From Actinokineospora auranticolor (GTDB taxonomy: Bacteria; Actinomycetota; Actinomycetes; Mycobacteriales; Pseudonocardiaceae), in contig NZ_PTIX01000003.1 in the NCBI RefSeq assembly GCF_002934265.1, positions 1 through 64,000 of the forward strand: 64,000 nt of DNA. Direction: 5' to 3'. Position numbers and translations under genes: made by a program. Position 1 is the stretch's first letter, and each line of letters begins with the position of its first letter. Positions 15,711 to 24,979 of the stretch are shown here, piece after piece. The notes beneath the pieces were generated by a model. That model made no database searches, had not been told where the DNA came from, and was given only the letters and a program-made list of their open reading frames with translations.

Positions 15711-17279
15711 GTGGACACCCTCGCGGAACCCGACACCACCCCCGCGCCCACCAGGCTGGACCGCCGCGTCGCCGCGCTGATCGGGGTGCTGGCCGTCGCC
15801 GCCGCCCTGGCCGCCGGTCACCTGGTCGCCGGTGTGGTGGGCCCCAACGCCTCGCCGTTCCTCGCGGTCGGCAACAGCGCCATCGACCTGACACCGTCCT
15901 GGCTCAAGGACTTCGCCGTCCGCACCTTCGGCAGCCACGACAAGCAGGTGCTGCTCGGCGGTATGGCGCTCACCCTGCTGCTCGTCGCCATCGCGGCGGG
16001 GCTGCTCTCCCGCGCGTCGCCGCGCCCCGGCCAGGCCGTCGCGGCCGTGTTCGGCGTCCTCGGCATCGCCGCGGTCGCGAACCGACCCGACCTCGACACC
16101 GTCGCCGTGCTCGCCCCGCTGGCCTCGCTGGTGGCGGGTGTGCTGGTCTTCGCCTGGCTGCACCGCGCCGCCGCGCACCGGCTGTCCACTTCGGACGGAT
16201 CGGACGCGGGCGCCGGGCGGCGGGAGTTCCTGCGCACCTCCTCCGGCGTGGTCGCGGGCGTCGCGATCACCGGCGGGCTCGGCCAGTTCCTCGCGGGGCG
16301 CGTGGACGTGGAGGGCTCCCGCGCCTCCGTCGGCCCGCTGCGCCCCGCCACGCCCGCGCCCGCGATCCCGGCGAGCGCCGACTTCTCCGCGCTCGGCACC
16401 CCGGGCTTCCTGACCGAGAACAGCCAGTTCTACCGGGTCGACACCGCGATCGTGGTGCCCCGGGTGCGCGCCGAGACCTGGACCCTGCGCCTGCACGGCA
16501 TGGTCGGCCGCGAGCTGTCGTTCAGCTACGCGGACATCCGCAACCGCCCGCTGGTCGAGCGGACCATCACCATGACCTGCGTGTCCAACGAGGTCGGCGG
16601 CCCGTACATCTCCACCGCCAACTTCACCGGCGTGCCCCTGCGCGACCTGGTCATGGCCGCCAACCCCGACCCGAAGGCCGACCAGCTCTACTCGACCAGC
16701 GTCGACGGCTGGACCACCGGCACCCCGCTGGAGGCGATCCTGGACCCCGAGCGCGGGGCACTGCTGGCCATCGGCATGAACGGCGAACCGCTGCCGGTCG
16801 AGCACGGTTTCCCCGCGCGGCTGGTCGTCCCCGGTCTCTACGGTTACGTCTCCGCCACCAAATGGGTCACCGACCTGGAAGTGACCACATTCGGCAGCAA
16901 GGAGTTCTACTGGCAGGAACGCGGCTGGGCGGACAAGGCGCCGATCAAAACCCAGTCCCGGATCGATGTCCCCGGCGGATTCGCCAAGGTGCCCGCCGGT
17001 GAGGTGGTCATCGCCGGGATCGCGTGGGCGCAGCACGTCGGAATCGACCGCGTCGAGGTCCGGGTGGACGGCGGTCCGTGGCAGGACGCCGAATTGGCGA
17101 CCGAGGTGAACAAGCAGACCTGGCGGCAGTGGAAGACCGCGTTCACGCTCCAGGCGGGAAGCCACCGCGCGGAAGTGCGCGCGACGGACCGTGACGGTCA
17201 CACCCAAACGGATGTCCGGGTGCCACCCATTCCGGACGGCGCCACCGGCTGGCACTCCGCGCTGTTCACTGTGGAGTAA
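15711..17279 (+). CDS. Membrane-anchored molybdopterin-dependent oxidoreductase (sulfite oxidase type)
   Basis: A 522-residue protein with about four membrane helices in the first 150 residues. Next comes a twin-arginine-like sequence (RREFLRTSSG, about 170-179) before another hydrophobic segment, and then an oxidoreductase domain from about 225. The molybdenum-ligating cysteine is probably Cys290 in TMTCVSNEVGG. GFPARLVVPGLYGYVSATKW and a C-terminal dimerisation domain with Ig-like strands also fit the sulfite oxidase fold. The internal Tat-like motif suggests that the folded cofactor domain faces outside. The natural substrate is unknown; these proteins often repair oxidised methionine or reduce S/N-oxides. 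A fasciclin lipoprotein follows 122 bp downstream. Confidence 0.88.
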   Translation: MDTLAEPDTTPAPTRLDRRVAALIGVLAVAAALAAGHLVAGVVGPNASPFLAVGNSAIDLTPSWLKDFAVRTFGSHDKQVLLGGMALTLLLVAIAAGLLSRASPRPGQAVAAVFGVLGIAAVANRPDLDTVAVLAPLASLVAGVLVFAWLHRAAAHRLSTSDGSDAGAGRREFLRTSSGVVAGVAITGGLGQFLAGRVDVEGSRASVGPLRPATPAPAIPASADFSALGTPGFLTENSQFYRVDTAIVVPRVRAETWTLRLHGMVGRELSFSYADIRNRPLVERTITMTCVSNEVGGPYISTANFTGVPLRDLVMAANPDPKADQLYSTSVDGWTTGTPLEAILDPERGALLAIGMNGEPLPVEHGFPARLVVPGLYGYVSATKWVTDLEVTTFGSKEFYWQERGWADKAPIKTQSRIDVPGGFAKVPAGEVVIAGIAWAQHVGIDRVEVRVDGGPWQDAELATEVNKQTWRQWKTAFTLQAGSHRAEVRATDRDGHTQTDVRVPPIPDGATGWHSALFTVE

Positions 17280-17401
17280 GCGCTTCCGCGGCCGGAACTA
17301 TCACTCGAAAGGGCACATTTTCCTTGCTCAGGTGGCAAACCGTTCCCGCAGCCGGCATCGAATCATGTCGGAAGTCCACCCGAGAAACGGAGCTGATCCT
17401 G

Positions 17402-18067
17402 GTGAGCAAGAGCGCGCGCAAAACCGTCGCGATCGCGATGGCGGCCGCCACCGCCCTGACCATGACCGCCTGCAGTAGCAACGACACCAGCAGCCCGGCC
17501 GCGAGCACCACCACGACCACCACGACCGACAGCGGGATGTCCGCCGCCGGTGAGGCGAACACCGGCGTCACCACCGCGACCGACGTCTTCGGCCCCAACT
17601 GCAAGGACCTGCCGCAGGGTTCCGACGCGGGCAGCCTCATGTCGATGGGGCCGCAGCCGGTCGCCACCGCCGCGAGCACCAACCCGCTGCTGACCAAGCT
17701 GGTCGCGGCGGTCAAGGCGATCCCCGGCCTGGTCGACACGCTGAACACCACCGACAACCTGACCGTGTTCGCCCCGGCCGACTCGGCCTTCGACGCGCTC
17801 GGCGACGTCAAGTTCGGCGAGCTGGCCCAGGACCCGGCCAAGCTCGGCCCGATCCTGCAGTACCACGTGGTGCCCAAGCGCTACGACCGCGACGGCCTCA
17901 TCGCCGCGGGCTCGGTGCAGCCGCTCAACGCCACCGGCGGCGAGCTCAAGATCGAGGGCACCGGCAACAACATCACCATCGGCGGCGCCAAGGTGCTCTG
18001 CGGGAACATCCCGACCAAGAACGCCACGGTCTTCGTCATCGACACCGTCCTCACGCCCCAGTCGTAG
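17402..18067 (+). CDS. Fasciclin domain lipoprotein (MPT70/MPT83-like)
   Basis: This 221-residue secreted protein has a basic N-terminus, a hydrophobic stretch and a lipobox ending at Cys24 (LTMTAC). A Ser/Thr-rich linker precedes one fasciclin (FAS1) domain of about 130 residues, shown by NLTVFAPADSAFDAL, ILQYHVVPKRYD and the final VFVIDTVLTPQ. The GTG at 17402, after a GGAG sequence, gives a proper signal peptide; a TTG at 17324 would spoil it. Fasciclin lipoproteins in mycobacteria are surface antigens that may bind cell-wall or host glycans. A strong hairpin terminator follows. Confidence 0.88.
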   Translation: MSKSARKTVAIAMAAATALTMTACSSNDTSSPAASTTTTTTTDSGMSAAGEANTGVTTATDVFGPNCKDLPQGSDAGSLMSMGPQPVATAASTNPLLTKLVAAVKAIPGLVDTLNTTDNLTVFAPADSAFDALGDVKFGELAQDPAKLGPILQYHVVPKRYDRDGLIAAGSVQPLNATGGELKIEGTGNNITIGGAKVLCGNIPTKNATVFVIDTVLTPQS

Positions 18068-18087
18068 TCACGGGCGGGGTATGCGGA

Positions 18088-18121
18088 GCGGGCGGCCGGG
18101 CACCAGTGCCCGGCCGCCCGC
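18088..18121 (+). terminator. 16-bp perfect hairpin terminator
   Basis: Positions 18088-18103 pair perfectly with 18106-18121, leaving a 2-base centre. It begins 20 bp after the fasciclin gene and insulates it from rex. The stem is all G/C except at the tip. Confidence 0.8.
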
Positions 18122-18218
18122 CGCCGTTCCCGGGTGTCGCGTAACCGCTGACCGGAGGGCCGCCGGAGCGAGACCGGAGTCACCTCCGCGGGCCGGTTCA
18201 GGGCCCTGGCCACCGACT

Positions 18219-18246
18219 TTGTGCACACGTTCACAAGCGGTACCGT
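18219..18246 (+). promoter_or_regulatory. Rex operator and promoter of rex-hemACD
   Basis: TTGTGCACACGTTCACAA (18219-18236) matches the Rex operator pattern TTGTGAA-N4-TTCACAA at all but one position (C for A at position 6). TTGTGC at 18219-18224 and TACCGT at 18241-18246, 16 bp apart, form a plausible -35/-10 pair, so bound Rex would cover the promoter. Autoregulation of rex-hemACD is known in Streptomyces coelicolor. Confidence 0.85.
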
Positions 18247-18286
18247 TAAGGAGACCCGGTGACGAATTCCCTCTGAGGAGCAGCGC

Positions 18287-19099
18287 GTGGCGGCACAGCG
18301 AGGCCAGCGGAACGGGGTCGGCGTCCCCCCGCCCGCCCCCACCGCCGCGGAGATCACCACCCCGATCCCCCGGGTCACCGAGGTCCCCGCCGCCCGCGAG
18401 CGGGCCCGCGCCATCCCCGAGGCCGCCGTCGCCCGCCTCGCCGTCTACCTGCGCGTGCTGTCCGGCCTGCAGGAGCAGGGCACGGGCTCGGTCTCCAGCG
18501 AGGAACTCGCCGTCGCGGCGGGCGTCAACTCCGCCAAGCTGCGCAAAGACCTCTCCTACATCGGGTCCTACGGCACCCGGGGGGTCGGCTACGAGGTGGC
18601 CGTCCTGATCGAGGAGATCGAGCGGATCCTCGGTCTTACCAGAAAGCACAGCGTAGCCGTCGTCGGGATCGGTAACCTGGGACACGCCCTGGCCAACTAT
18701 GGGGGGTTCCCAGGACGAGGGTTTCCCGTGACTGCTCTTTTCGACGTTGATCCCGACCTCGTCGGGGTGCCGGTCGGTGGCCTGCCGGTCGAGCACATCG
18801 ACGACATCCCGCGCGTGTGCGCCGAGCGCGAAGTCTCCATCGGCGTGATCGCCACACCGCCGCCCGCGGCCCAGGCCGTCTGCGACCGCCTGGTCTCCGC
18901 CGGTGTGCAGTGCATCCTCAACTTCGCCCCGGTCGTGCTCCAGGTGCCCGACCACGTCGAGGTCCGCAAGGTCGACCTCGCGGTGGAGCTGCAGGTCCTG
19001 TCCTTCCACGTGGCCCGCCGCGCGGACTCCGCCGCCGAGGCGGCAGCGGCCGCGGTCAACGGCGCCCGGCCCCGCGTGAACGGGGTGGTGGTCTCGTGA
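18287..19099 (+). CDS. rex: Redox-sensing transcriptional repressor Rex
   Basis: A 270-residue repressor that binds its operators when NADH is low and releases them when NADH/NAD+ rises. After a 40-residue Pro/Ala-rich leader comes a winged helix domain (about 45-115: [20 protein letters not shown]). Then a Rossmann domain follows, with [14 protein letters not shown] and the acidic residue in ALFDVDPD, and a C-terminal swapping helix region ending about residue 245. The GTG start follows GAGGAG with normal spacing. The stop overlaps the hemA start, so sensing and heme synthesis are co-transcribed. Confidence 0.96.
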   Translation: MAAQRGQRNGVGVPPPAPTAAEITTPIPRVTEVPAARERARAIPEAAVARLAVYLRVLSGLQEQGTGSVSSEELAVAAGVNSAKLRKDLSYIGSYGTRGVGYEVAVLIEEIERILGLTRKHSVAVVGIGNLGHALANYGGFPGRGFPVTALFDVDPDLVGVPVGGLPVEHIDDIPRVCAEREVSIGVIATPPPAAQAVCDRLVSAGVQCILNFAPVVLQVPDHVEVRKVDLAVELQVLSFHVARRADSAAEAAAAAVNGARPRVNGVVVS

Positions 19100-20436
19100 G
19101 CGTCATCGCCGTGGGCATGTCCCACCGCAGCGCCGACGTGCGCCTGCTGGAGCGCGTCACGGTCGCCGCGGCGGACGTGCCGAAGGTGCTCGGCGAGCTG
19201 CTGGCCTGCCCGAACGTGGCCGAGGCGGTGCTGGTCTCGACCTGCAACCGGGTCGAGGTCTACGCCGTCGTCGAGGCCTTCCACGCCGGGCTCGCCGACA
19301 TCGCGGGCGTGCTCTCGCGGCACTCCGGCGCCGACACCGCGCTGCTCTACGACCACCTGTACGTGCACTACGCCGCTGCCGCGGTGCAGCACCTGTTCTC
19401 GGTGGCCGCCGGGCTGGACTCGATGGTCGTCGGCGAGTCGCAGATCCTCGGGCAGGTCCGGCTGGCCTATGGCGCCGCCCGCGCGGCGGGCACCGTGGGC
19501 AGCACCCTGCACGAGCTGGTCCAGCAGGCGCTGCGGATCGGCAAGCGGGTGCACACCGACACCGGCCTCGACCAGGTCGGCGGCTCGGTGGTGTCCGAGG
19601 CGCTGGCCGACGCCGAGGCCGAACTCGGCGGGCTCGCCGGGCGCCGCGCGCTGATCGTCGGCGCGGGCTCCATGGGCGGGCTCTCCGCCGCCGCGCTGCG
19701 CCGCGCGGGCATCGGCGAGGTCGTCATCGCCAACCGCACCCCGGCCAACGGCGAACGGCTCGCCGTGTCCCTGCGCGAGCAGGGCGTACCGGCCACCGCC
19801 ACCGGCCTGGGCGAGCTGCGCGCGCGCATCGCCGACGCGGACGTCGTGGTCTCGTGCACCGGCGCGGTCGGCGCGGTCATCACCGCCGACGCCGTGCCCC
19901 CGCGCGCGGACCGGCCGCTGGTCATCTGCGACCTGGGCCTGCCCCGCGACGTGGCCGACGGTGTCGGCGACGTCGACGGCGTGCGGGTGGTCGACCTGGC
20001 CAGCCTCCAGCGCAGGCTCACCGACGCGCCGAGCGGGACCGACACCCGCCGCGCGGGCGAGATCGTGGCCGAGGAGGTGCGCGGCTACCTCGCCGCGCAG
20101 CGCTCGGCCGAGGTCACCCCGACGGTCACCGCGCTGCGCAGGCGCGCGGCCGAGGTGGTCGACGCCGAGTTGCTGCGGCTGGACGGTCGGCTGCCCGACC
20201 TCGACGCCCCCGTGCGCGCGGAACTGGCGCGCACGGTCCGCCGGGTGGTCGACAAGCTCCTGCACACCCCGACGGTCCGGGTGAAGGAACTCGCCTCCGG
20301 ACCGCAGGGCACCGGGTACGCCGAGGCGCTGCGCGAGCTGTTCCAGCTCGACCCGCACAAGCCCGCGTCGGTGTCCACCCCCGCCGACCCGGTGGGGCAC
20401 CCCCCAGTCAAGTCCGTTGTGGACGGTGGTAGCTGA
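19096..20436 (+). CDS. hemA: Glutamyl-tRNA reductase
   Basis: This 446-residue enzyme is the first committed step of C5-pathway heme synthesis: NADPH reduction of glutamyl-tRNA(Glu) to glutamate-1-semialdehyde. The catalytic Cys50 is in [10 protein letters not shown], the substrate site motif is [12 protein letters not shown], and the NADPH domain has [12 protein letters not shown]. The C-terminal helical dimerisation domain contains [19 protein letters not shown]. The GTG overlaps the rex stop (GTGA), and its own stop shares a base with the hemC ATG. The arrangement lets Rex set heme precursor supply. Confidence 0.97.
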   Translation: MSVIAVGMSHRSADVRLLERVTVAAADVPKVLGELLACPNVAEAVLVSTCNRVEVYAVVEAFHAGLADIAGVLSRHSGADTALLYDHLYVHYAAAAVQHLFSVAAGLDSMVVGESQILGQVRLAYGAARAAGTVGSTLHELVQQALRIGKRVHTDTGLDQVGGSVVSEALADAEAELGGLAGRRALIVGAGSMGGLSAAALRRAGIGEVVIANRTPANGERLAVSLREQGVPATATGLGELRARIADADVVVSCTGAVGAVITADAVPPRADRPLVICDLGLPRDVADGVGDVDGVRVVDLASLQRRLTDAPSGTDTRRAGEIVAEEVRGYLAAQRSAEVTPTVTALRRRAAEVVDAELLRLDGRLPDLDAPVRAELARTVRRVVDKLLHTPTVRVKELASGPQGTGYAEALRELFQLDPHKPASVSTPADPVGHPPVKSVVDGGS

Positions 20437-21392
20437 TGGACCGGATCATCCGGATCGGGACCCGGGGCTCGGCCCTGGCCCTGACGCAGAGCGGCACGAT
20501 CGCCGACGCGCTGACCCGCGCGGGCGTCCGGGTGGAGGTGGTCACGGTGTCCACCCCCGGCGACCGCTCCTCGGCGCCCATCGCCGAGATCGGGGTCGGC
20601 GTGTTCACCTCGGCGCTGCGCGACGCGCTCGCCGACGGCACGGTCGACGTGGCCGTGCACTCCTACAAGGACCTGCCCACCGCGCCCGACCCGCGGTTGT
20701 CGCTGGCCGCCGTGCCGCCGCGCGAGGACCCGCGCGACGCGCTGATCGCCCGGGACGGGCTCACCCTCGGTGAGCTGCCGCCCGGCGCGCGCATCGGCAC
20801 CGGCTCGCCGCGGCGGGCCGCGCAGTTGCGCGCACTCGGGTTCGGCCACGAGATCGTGGCCATCCGGGGCAATGTGGACACCCGCATCGCCATGGTCACC
20901 AACGGCGAGTTGGACGCCGTGGTGCTGGCCCGCGCGGGACTGTCCCGACTCGGCAGACTCGCCGAGATCACCGAGACCCTCGACCCGATCCAGATGCTGC
21001 CCGCGCCGGCGCAGGGTGCCCTGGCGGTCGAGTGCCGCGTCGACGACGTCGACGTAGAGCACCTTCTCCAGTCCACTGTGGACGACGAAGCCACCCGTGC
21101 CGCGGTGGCCGCCGAGCGGGCCATGCTGGCCGCGCTCGAAGCGGGCTGCAGCGCGCCGGTTGGCGCACTGGCCGATGTCGTGGAGGACCTCGACGCCGAC
21201 GACCGGGTGGTCTACCGCCTGTCGCTGCGCGGGGTAGCCGCGGCGTACGAGGCAGGCGACCCCACCGGGGCCGTCGACCTCATGCGCGCATCGGCCACCG
21301 GTGACCTGACCGCTGGAGAGCAGCTCGGCCGCGCGCTGGCCGCCGAGCTGCTGGAACTCGGGGCCGGGGTGCTCTCCGGTCCCGAGGCGTAG
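20436..21392 (+). CDS. hemC: Hydroxymethylbilane synthase (porphobilinogen deaminase)
   Basis: This 318-residue enzyme joins four porphobilinogens into hydroxymethylbilane. It has the N-terminal [12 protein letters not shown] motif, the [13 protein letters not shown] catalytic loop, [11 protein letters not shown], and Cys238 in [12 protein letters not shown], which carries the dipyrromethane cofactor. The ATG shares its first base with the hemA stop. The final domain is complete. It is part of the rex-hemA-hemC-hemD operon. Confidence 0.97.
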   Translation: MDRIIRIGTRGSALALTQSGTIADALTRAGVRVEVVTVSTPGDRSSAPIAEIGVGVFTSALRDALADGTVDVAVHSYKDLPTAPDPRLSLAAVPPREDPRDALIARDGLTLGELPPGARIGTGSPRRAAQLRALGFGHEIVAIRGNVDTRIAMVTNGELDAVVLARAGLSRLGRLAEITETLDPIQMLPAPAQGALAVECRVDDVDVEHLLQSTVDDEATRAAVAAERAMLAALEAGCSAPVGALADVVEDLDADDRVVYRLSLRGVAAAYEAGDPTGAVDLMRASATGDLTAGEQLGRALAAELLELGAGVLSGPEA

Positions 21393-21412
21393 TTGATGGG
21401 AAGTGGCCTGAC

Positions 21413-22945
21413 ATGACCACCCGTGCACGAAAGTCCCCCGGACGCGTCGCCTTCGTGGGCTCCGGCCCCGGTGACGCGGGACTGCTCACCGTCCGCGCCA
21501 AGGAACTGCTCGACCGCGCGGAGCTCGTGGTGACCGACCCCGACGTCCCCTCCGGAGTCCTGGCGCTGGCGCGCCCGGGCGCCGAGGTGCGCCCGGCCGT
21601 CGGCGAACCGGCCGACGTGGCCAAGGACCTCGTCGCCGAGGCCAAGGCCGGACGCGTCGTGGTCCGCCTGGTCGCGGGCGACCCGCTGACCCACTCCGCG
21701 GTGGTGGCCGAGGCCCAGGCCGTGGCCCGCACCAGCGCGGTCTTCGACGTGGTGCCCGGGGTCTCCGCGGCCACCGCGGTCCCGGCCTACGCCGGTATCG
21801 CGCTGGGCTCCACGCACACCGAGGTCGACGTCCGCGGCGACATCGACTGGGCGGGCCTGGCCGCGGTGCCCGGCCCGATCGTGCTGCACGCCGGTGCCAG
21901 CCACCTGGCCGAGGCGGCGTCCTCGCTGGTCGAACACGGCCTCGCGGCGCAGACCCCGGTCGCGGTGACCGCCGACGGCACCAACACCAGCCAGCGCACC
22001 ATCGAGACCACCCTGGCCTCGCTCGCCGCCGACGCGGGCGAGATGTCGGGCAGCCTCGTGGTCACCGTGGGCCAGGCCGTGGCGGCGCGGTCCAAGCTGT
22101 CGTGGTGGGAGTCGCGCGCGCTCTACGGGTGGCGCGTGCTCGTCCCGCGCACCAAGGACCAGGCCGGGGAGATGAGCGAGCGCCTGCACCTGCACGGCGC
22201 CATCCCCAGCGAGGTGCCGACCATCTCGGTCGAACCGCCGCGCAGCCCGGCGCAGATGGAGCGCTCGGTCAAGGGCCTGGTCGACGGCCGCTACCAGTGG
22301 GTCATCTTCACCTCCACCAACGCCGTGCGCGCGGTGTGGGAGAAGTTCGCCGAGTTCGGCCTCGACGCCCGCGCGTTCTCCGGCGTGAAGATCGCCTGCG
22401 TCGGCGAGGCGACCGCGGAGAAGGTGCGCTCGTTCGGCATCAACCCCGAGCTGGTGCCCTCCGGCGAGCAGTCCAGCGAGGGTCTGCTGGCCGATTTCCC
22501 GCCCTACGACGACATACTGGACCCGGTCGAGCGGGTGCTGCTGCCGCGGGCGGACATCGCCACCGAGACCCTGGCCGCCGGTCTGCGCGACCGCGGCTGG
22601 GAGATCGACGACGTGACCGCGTACCGCACGGTCCGCGCGGCGCCGCCGCCCGCCGAGACCCGCGAGATGATCAAGACCGGGGGCTTCGACGCGGTGTGCT
22701 TCACCTCGTCCTCCACCGTGCGCAACCTGGTGGGCATCGCGGGCAAGCCGCACGCGCGGACCCTGGTGGCCTGCATCGGCCCCAAGACCGCCGAGACGGC
22801 CCGCGAGTTCGGCCTGCGGGTCGACGTCCAGCCCGAACACGCGACCGTGCCCGCGCTGGTCGACGCCCTGGCCGAGCACGCGGCCAGGCTCCGCGCGGAA
22901 GGGGCGCTACCCCCGCCGCGCAAGACCAAGCGCGCGCGGCGCTAG
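21413..22945 (+). CDS. hemD: Bifunctional uroporphyrinogen-III C-methyltransferase-like / uroporphyrinogen-III synthase
   Basis: A 510-residue fusion. Residues about 10-245 are a tetrapyrrole methylase fold (VAFVGSGPGDAGLLTVRAKELL, VVRLVAGDPLTH, VVPGVSAATAVPAYAG). Residues about 250-500 are HemD, which cyclises hydroxymethylbilane with ring D inversion (WVIFTSTNAVRAVWEKF, IACVGEATAEKVRSFG, DAVCFTSSSTVRNLVG). The methylase part lacks the typical DALV/VGKR features of active SUMT enzymes as far as I can tell, so methylation activity is uncertain. This fusion is standard in actinobacteria (Rv0511). It ends the operon's early hem genes 70 bp before hemB. Confidence 0.93.
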   Translation: MTTRARKSPGRVAFVGSGPGDAGLLTVRAKELLDRAELVVTDPDVPSGVLALARPGAEVRPAVGEPADVAKDLVAEAKAGRVVVRLVAGDPLTHSAVVAEAQAVARTSAVFDVVPGVSAATAVPAYAGIALGSTHTEVDVRGDIDWAGLAAVPGPIVLHAGASHLAEAASSLVEHGLAAQTPVAVTADGTNTSQRTIETTLASLAADAGEMSGSLVVTVGQAVAARSKLSWWESRALYGWRVLVPRTKDQAGEMSERLHLHGAIPSEVPTISVEPPRSPAQMERSVKGLVDGRYQWVIFTSTNAVRAVWEKFAEFGLDARAFSGVKIACVGEATAEKVRSFGINPELVPSGEQSSEGLLADFPPYDDILDPVERVLLPRADIATETLAAGLRDRGWEIDDVTAYRTVRAAPPPAETREMIKTGGFDAVCFTSSSTVRNLVGIAGKPHARTLVACIGPKTAETAREFGLRVDVQPEHATVPALVDALAEHAARLRAEGALPPPRKTKRARR

Positions 22946-23015
22946 AGCTACTCGCGGGCGGTGTGCCTCGGCACGCCGCCCGCGCTCGTTCTCCGTCCTG
23001 GAAGGGACCGCATAG

Positions 23016-23990
23016 ATGTTCCCCAACCACCGGCCGCGCAGGCTCCGCCGCACCCCGGCGGTGCGGCGCCTGGTCTCCGAGACCGAGGTGCGCCCGCGGC
23101 AGCTGCTGCTGCCGATGTTCGTCAAGGAGGGCGCCACCGAGCCCCTGCCGATCGCGAGCATGCCCGGTGTCGTCCAGCACACCCGCGACACGCTGCGCAA
23201 GGCCGCCGTCGAGGCGGTCGCGGCCGGGGTGGGCGGGATCATGCTCTTCGGCGTGCCGCAGGTGCGCGACGCGACCGGCTCCGGCGGCATCGACCCGGAC
23301 GGCGTGCTCAACACGTCCCTGCGCGACCTGCGCGCGGAACTCGGCGACGACACCGTGCTGATGTCGGACCTGTGCCTGGACGAGTTCACCGACCACGGCC
23401 ACTGCGGCGTGCTCGACGACCACGGCGTGGTCGACAACGACGCCACGCTGGCCATCTACGCCGACATGGCGCTGGCCCAGGCCGACGCGGGCGCCCAATA
23501 CCTCGGCCCGAGCGGCATGATGGACGGCCAGGTCGGCGTGATCCGCGAGGCGCTGGACGCGGCCGGGCACATCGACACCGGCATCCTCGCCTACTCGGTC
23601 AAGTACGCCTCCGCGTTCTTCGGCCCCTTCCGCGACGCCGTGGAGTCGCAGCTCGACGGCGACCGGACCGGCTACCAGCAGGACCCGGCCAACGTGCGCG
23701 AGGCGCTGCGGGAGGCGCACCTCGACCTGAACGAGGGCGCGGACATGGTCATGGTCAAGCCCGCCCTGGCCTACCTGGACGTGATCCGCGCGGTGCGGGA
23801 GGTCTCGGACGTGCCGGTCGCGGCGTACCAGGTCTCCGGCGAGTACGCGATGGTCGAGGCGGCGGCGGCCAACGGCTGGATCGACCGCAAGCGCGCGGTG
23901 CTGGAGTCGCTCACCTCGATCCGCCGCGCGGGCGCGGACGTCATCCTCAGCTACTGGGCCGTGGAGGCCGCGGGCTGGCTGCGGGACTGA
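23016..23990 (+). CDS. hemB: Porphobilinogen synthase (delta-aminolevulinic acid dehydratase)
   Basis: This 324-residue enzyme condenses two 5-aminolevulinate molecules. The two active-site lysines are Lys196 ([15 protein letters not shown]) and Lys248 ([12 protein letters not shown]). The metal region reads [14 protein letters not shown], where the zinc enzymes' three-cysteine set is represented by Cys120 and Cys130 with Asp122 in place of the middle cysteine. The metal preference is therefore not the classic zinc type and not the purely acidic magnesium type. The gene lies 70 bp after hemD, probably in the same transcript. Confidence 0.97.
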   Translation: MFPNHRPRRLRRTPAVRRLVSETEVRPRQLLLPMFVKEGATEPLPIASMPGVVQHTRDTLRKAAVEAVAAGVGGIMLFGVPQVRDATGSGGIDPDGVLNTSLRDLRAELGDDTVLMSDLCLDEFTDHGHCGVLDDHGVVDNDATLAIYADMALAQADAGAQYLGPSGMMDGQVGVIREALDAAGHIDTGILAYSVKYASAFFGPFRDAVESQLDGDRTGYQQDPANVREALREAHLDLNEGADMVMVKPALAYLDVIRAVREVSDVPVAAYQVSGEYAMVEAAAANGWIDRKRAVLESLTSIRRAGADVILSYWAVEAAGWLRD

Positions 23991-23994
23991 CCGG

Positions 23995-24000
23995 TATCTT
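23995..24000 (+). promoter_or_regulatory. -10 element of a likely leaderless promoter
   Basis: TATCTT ends 7 nt before the ATG at 24008 of the next membrane protein. There is no ribosome binding site in the 18 bp after the hemB stop. Confidence 0.4.
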
Positions 24001-24007
24001 CGCCGGC

Positions 24008-24490
24008 ATGACGGTCCCGGAAGAACCCCCGGTCATGCCCACCGCCGACGAGGTGGCGGCGCGCGCCGACGCGCCGCGCGTGGTCCGGATCTCGTTCTGG
24101 GTCCTGGTCGCCGCCGGGGTCTCCGGGATCGTCGGCGCGGTGCTGTTCCTCGCGCTGCGCGCGGACTGGGCCCGGTTGCGGGTCGAGCGGGCGCCGGAGC
24201 TGCGGTTGTCCGACGTGCAGGCGAACGCGACCACGCTGTCCTGGTGGCTGGTCATCGGCACGGTCACCTTCCTCGGGTTCTTCGTGCTGCTGTCGACGCA
24301 GGCGCGGCGCGGGGTGCGCAAGGCGCGCACGCTGCTGCTCGTGGTCGGCGTGTTCGCCACGCTGTTCGAGTACTCGATCGGCCGCGTCACCGTGTACGGG
24401 CTGTTCAGCGCGCTGCTCACGGTGGTCGGCGTGGGTCTGCTGTTCTTCAAGTCGGCGCGGCCGTTCTACCCCCACGACGGTGAGCGGTGA
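24008..24490 (+). CDS. Four-helix membrane protein of unknown function
   Basis: A 160-residue protein with four predicted membrane helices (about 28-50, 78-97, 107-125 and 130-150) and a short acidic N-terminus. No catalytic motif is visible. It begins 18 bp after hemB and overlaps the next gene by 4 bp. M. tuberculosis also has small membrane proteins (Rv0513, Rv0514) right after hemB, so the position is conserved although the role is unknown. Confidence 0.75.
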   Translation: MTVPEEPPVMPTADEVAARADAPRVVRISFWVLVAAGVSGIVGAVLFLALRADWARLRVERAPELRLSDVQANATTLSWWLVIGTVTFLGFFVLLSTQARRGVRKARTLLLVVGVFATLFEYSIGRVTVYGLFSALLTVVGVGLLFFKSARPFYPHDGER

Positions 24491-24921
24491 CCCAACCGGT
24501 CCTCTACTTCGAGCCGGGGTCGACCTGGTGGCCGGTGCTGTGGGGGCCGGTCTTCGGGGCGGCGGGCGCGGGCGTGGAGAGCCTCACCGGACCGGTGCAC
24601 TGGTTCGCGTGGTGGCTGGTCGGGTACGCGTTCGCGGGCATGGCCGCGGTCTGGGTGGCCGCGCGCAGGCGGGTCCGGCGGGTGGTGCTGACCCCGGTGA
24701 CCCTCCAGCAGGGCCGCGAGGTGCTGGAGATCCGGCGGATCGCGCGGGTCGCCGACGTGGGTGTCCCGGTCGGCGCTCGTCCGCTCGGCGGCGGGTGGGC
24801 CGTGCCGCGCAAGACGACCGAGATCCCGCTGGAGTTGGACGACGGCACGGTGGTGCTGGCCTGGGCGAGCGCGCCGGAGGAGTTCGCCGAACGCCTCGGG
24901 GGATTCGTTCACGAGGTGTGA
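24487..24921 (+). CDS. Two-helix membrane protein with a C-terminal beta-rich domain
   Basis: This 144-residue protein has two hydrophobic segments (about 15-33 and 39-59). The rest is soluble with alternating strands (RVVLTPVTLQQGREVLEIRR, TTEIPLELDDGTVVLAWA) that look like a small PH-like or barrel domain. The GTG start overlaps the previous stop (GTGA). I do not recognise a family with confidence. Its location between hemB and hemL suggests co-expression with heme genes. Confidence 0.65.
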   Translation: MTQPVLYFEPGSTWWPVLWGPVFGAAGAGVESLTGPVHWFAWWLVGYAFAGMAAVWVAARRRVRRVVLTPVTLQQGREVLEIRRIARVADVGVPVGARPLGGGWAVPRKTTEIPLELDDGTVVLAWASAPEEFAERLGGFVHEV

Positions 24922-24979
24922 ACTGCGACAACGGCGTGCCGGTACTGCGTCGGTTGGCAGAGCCGAATACTTTTTGACC

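Noticed and set aside
24907..24923. GTTCAC-N5-GTGAAC inverted repeat, possible Rex site
   Set aside because: The half-sites are in the opposite order from the Rex operator and it lies at the end of a coding region.
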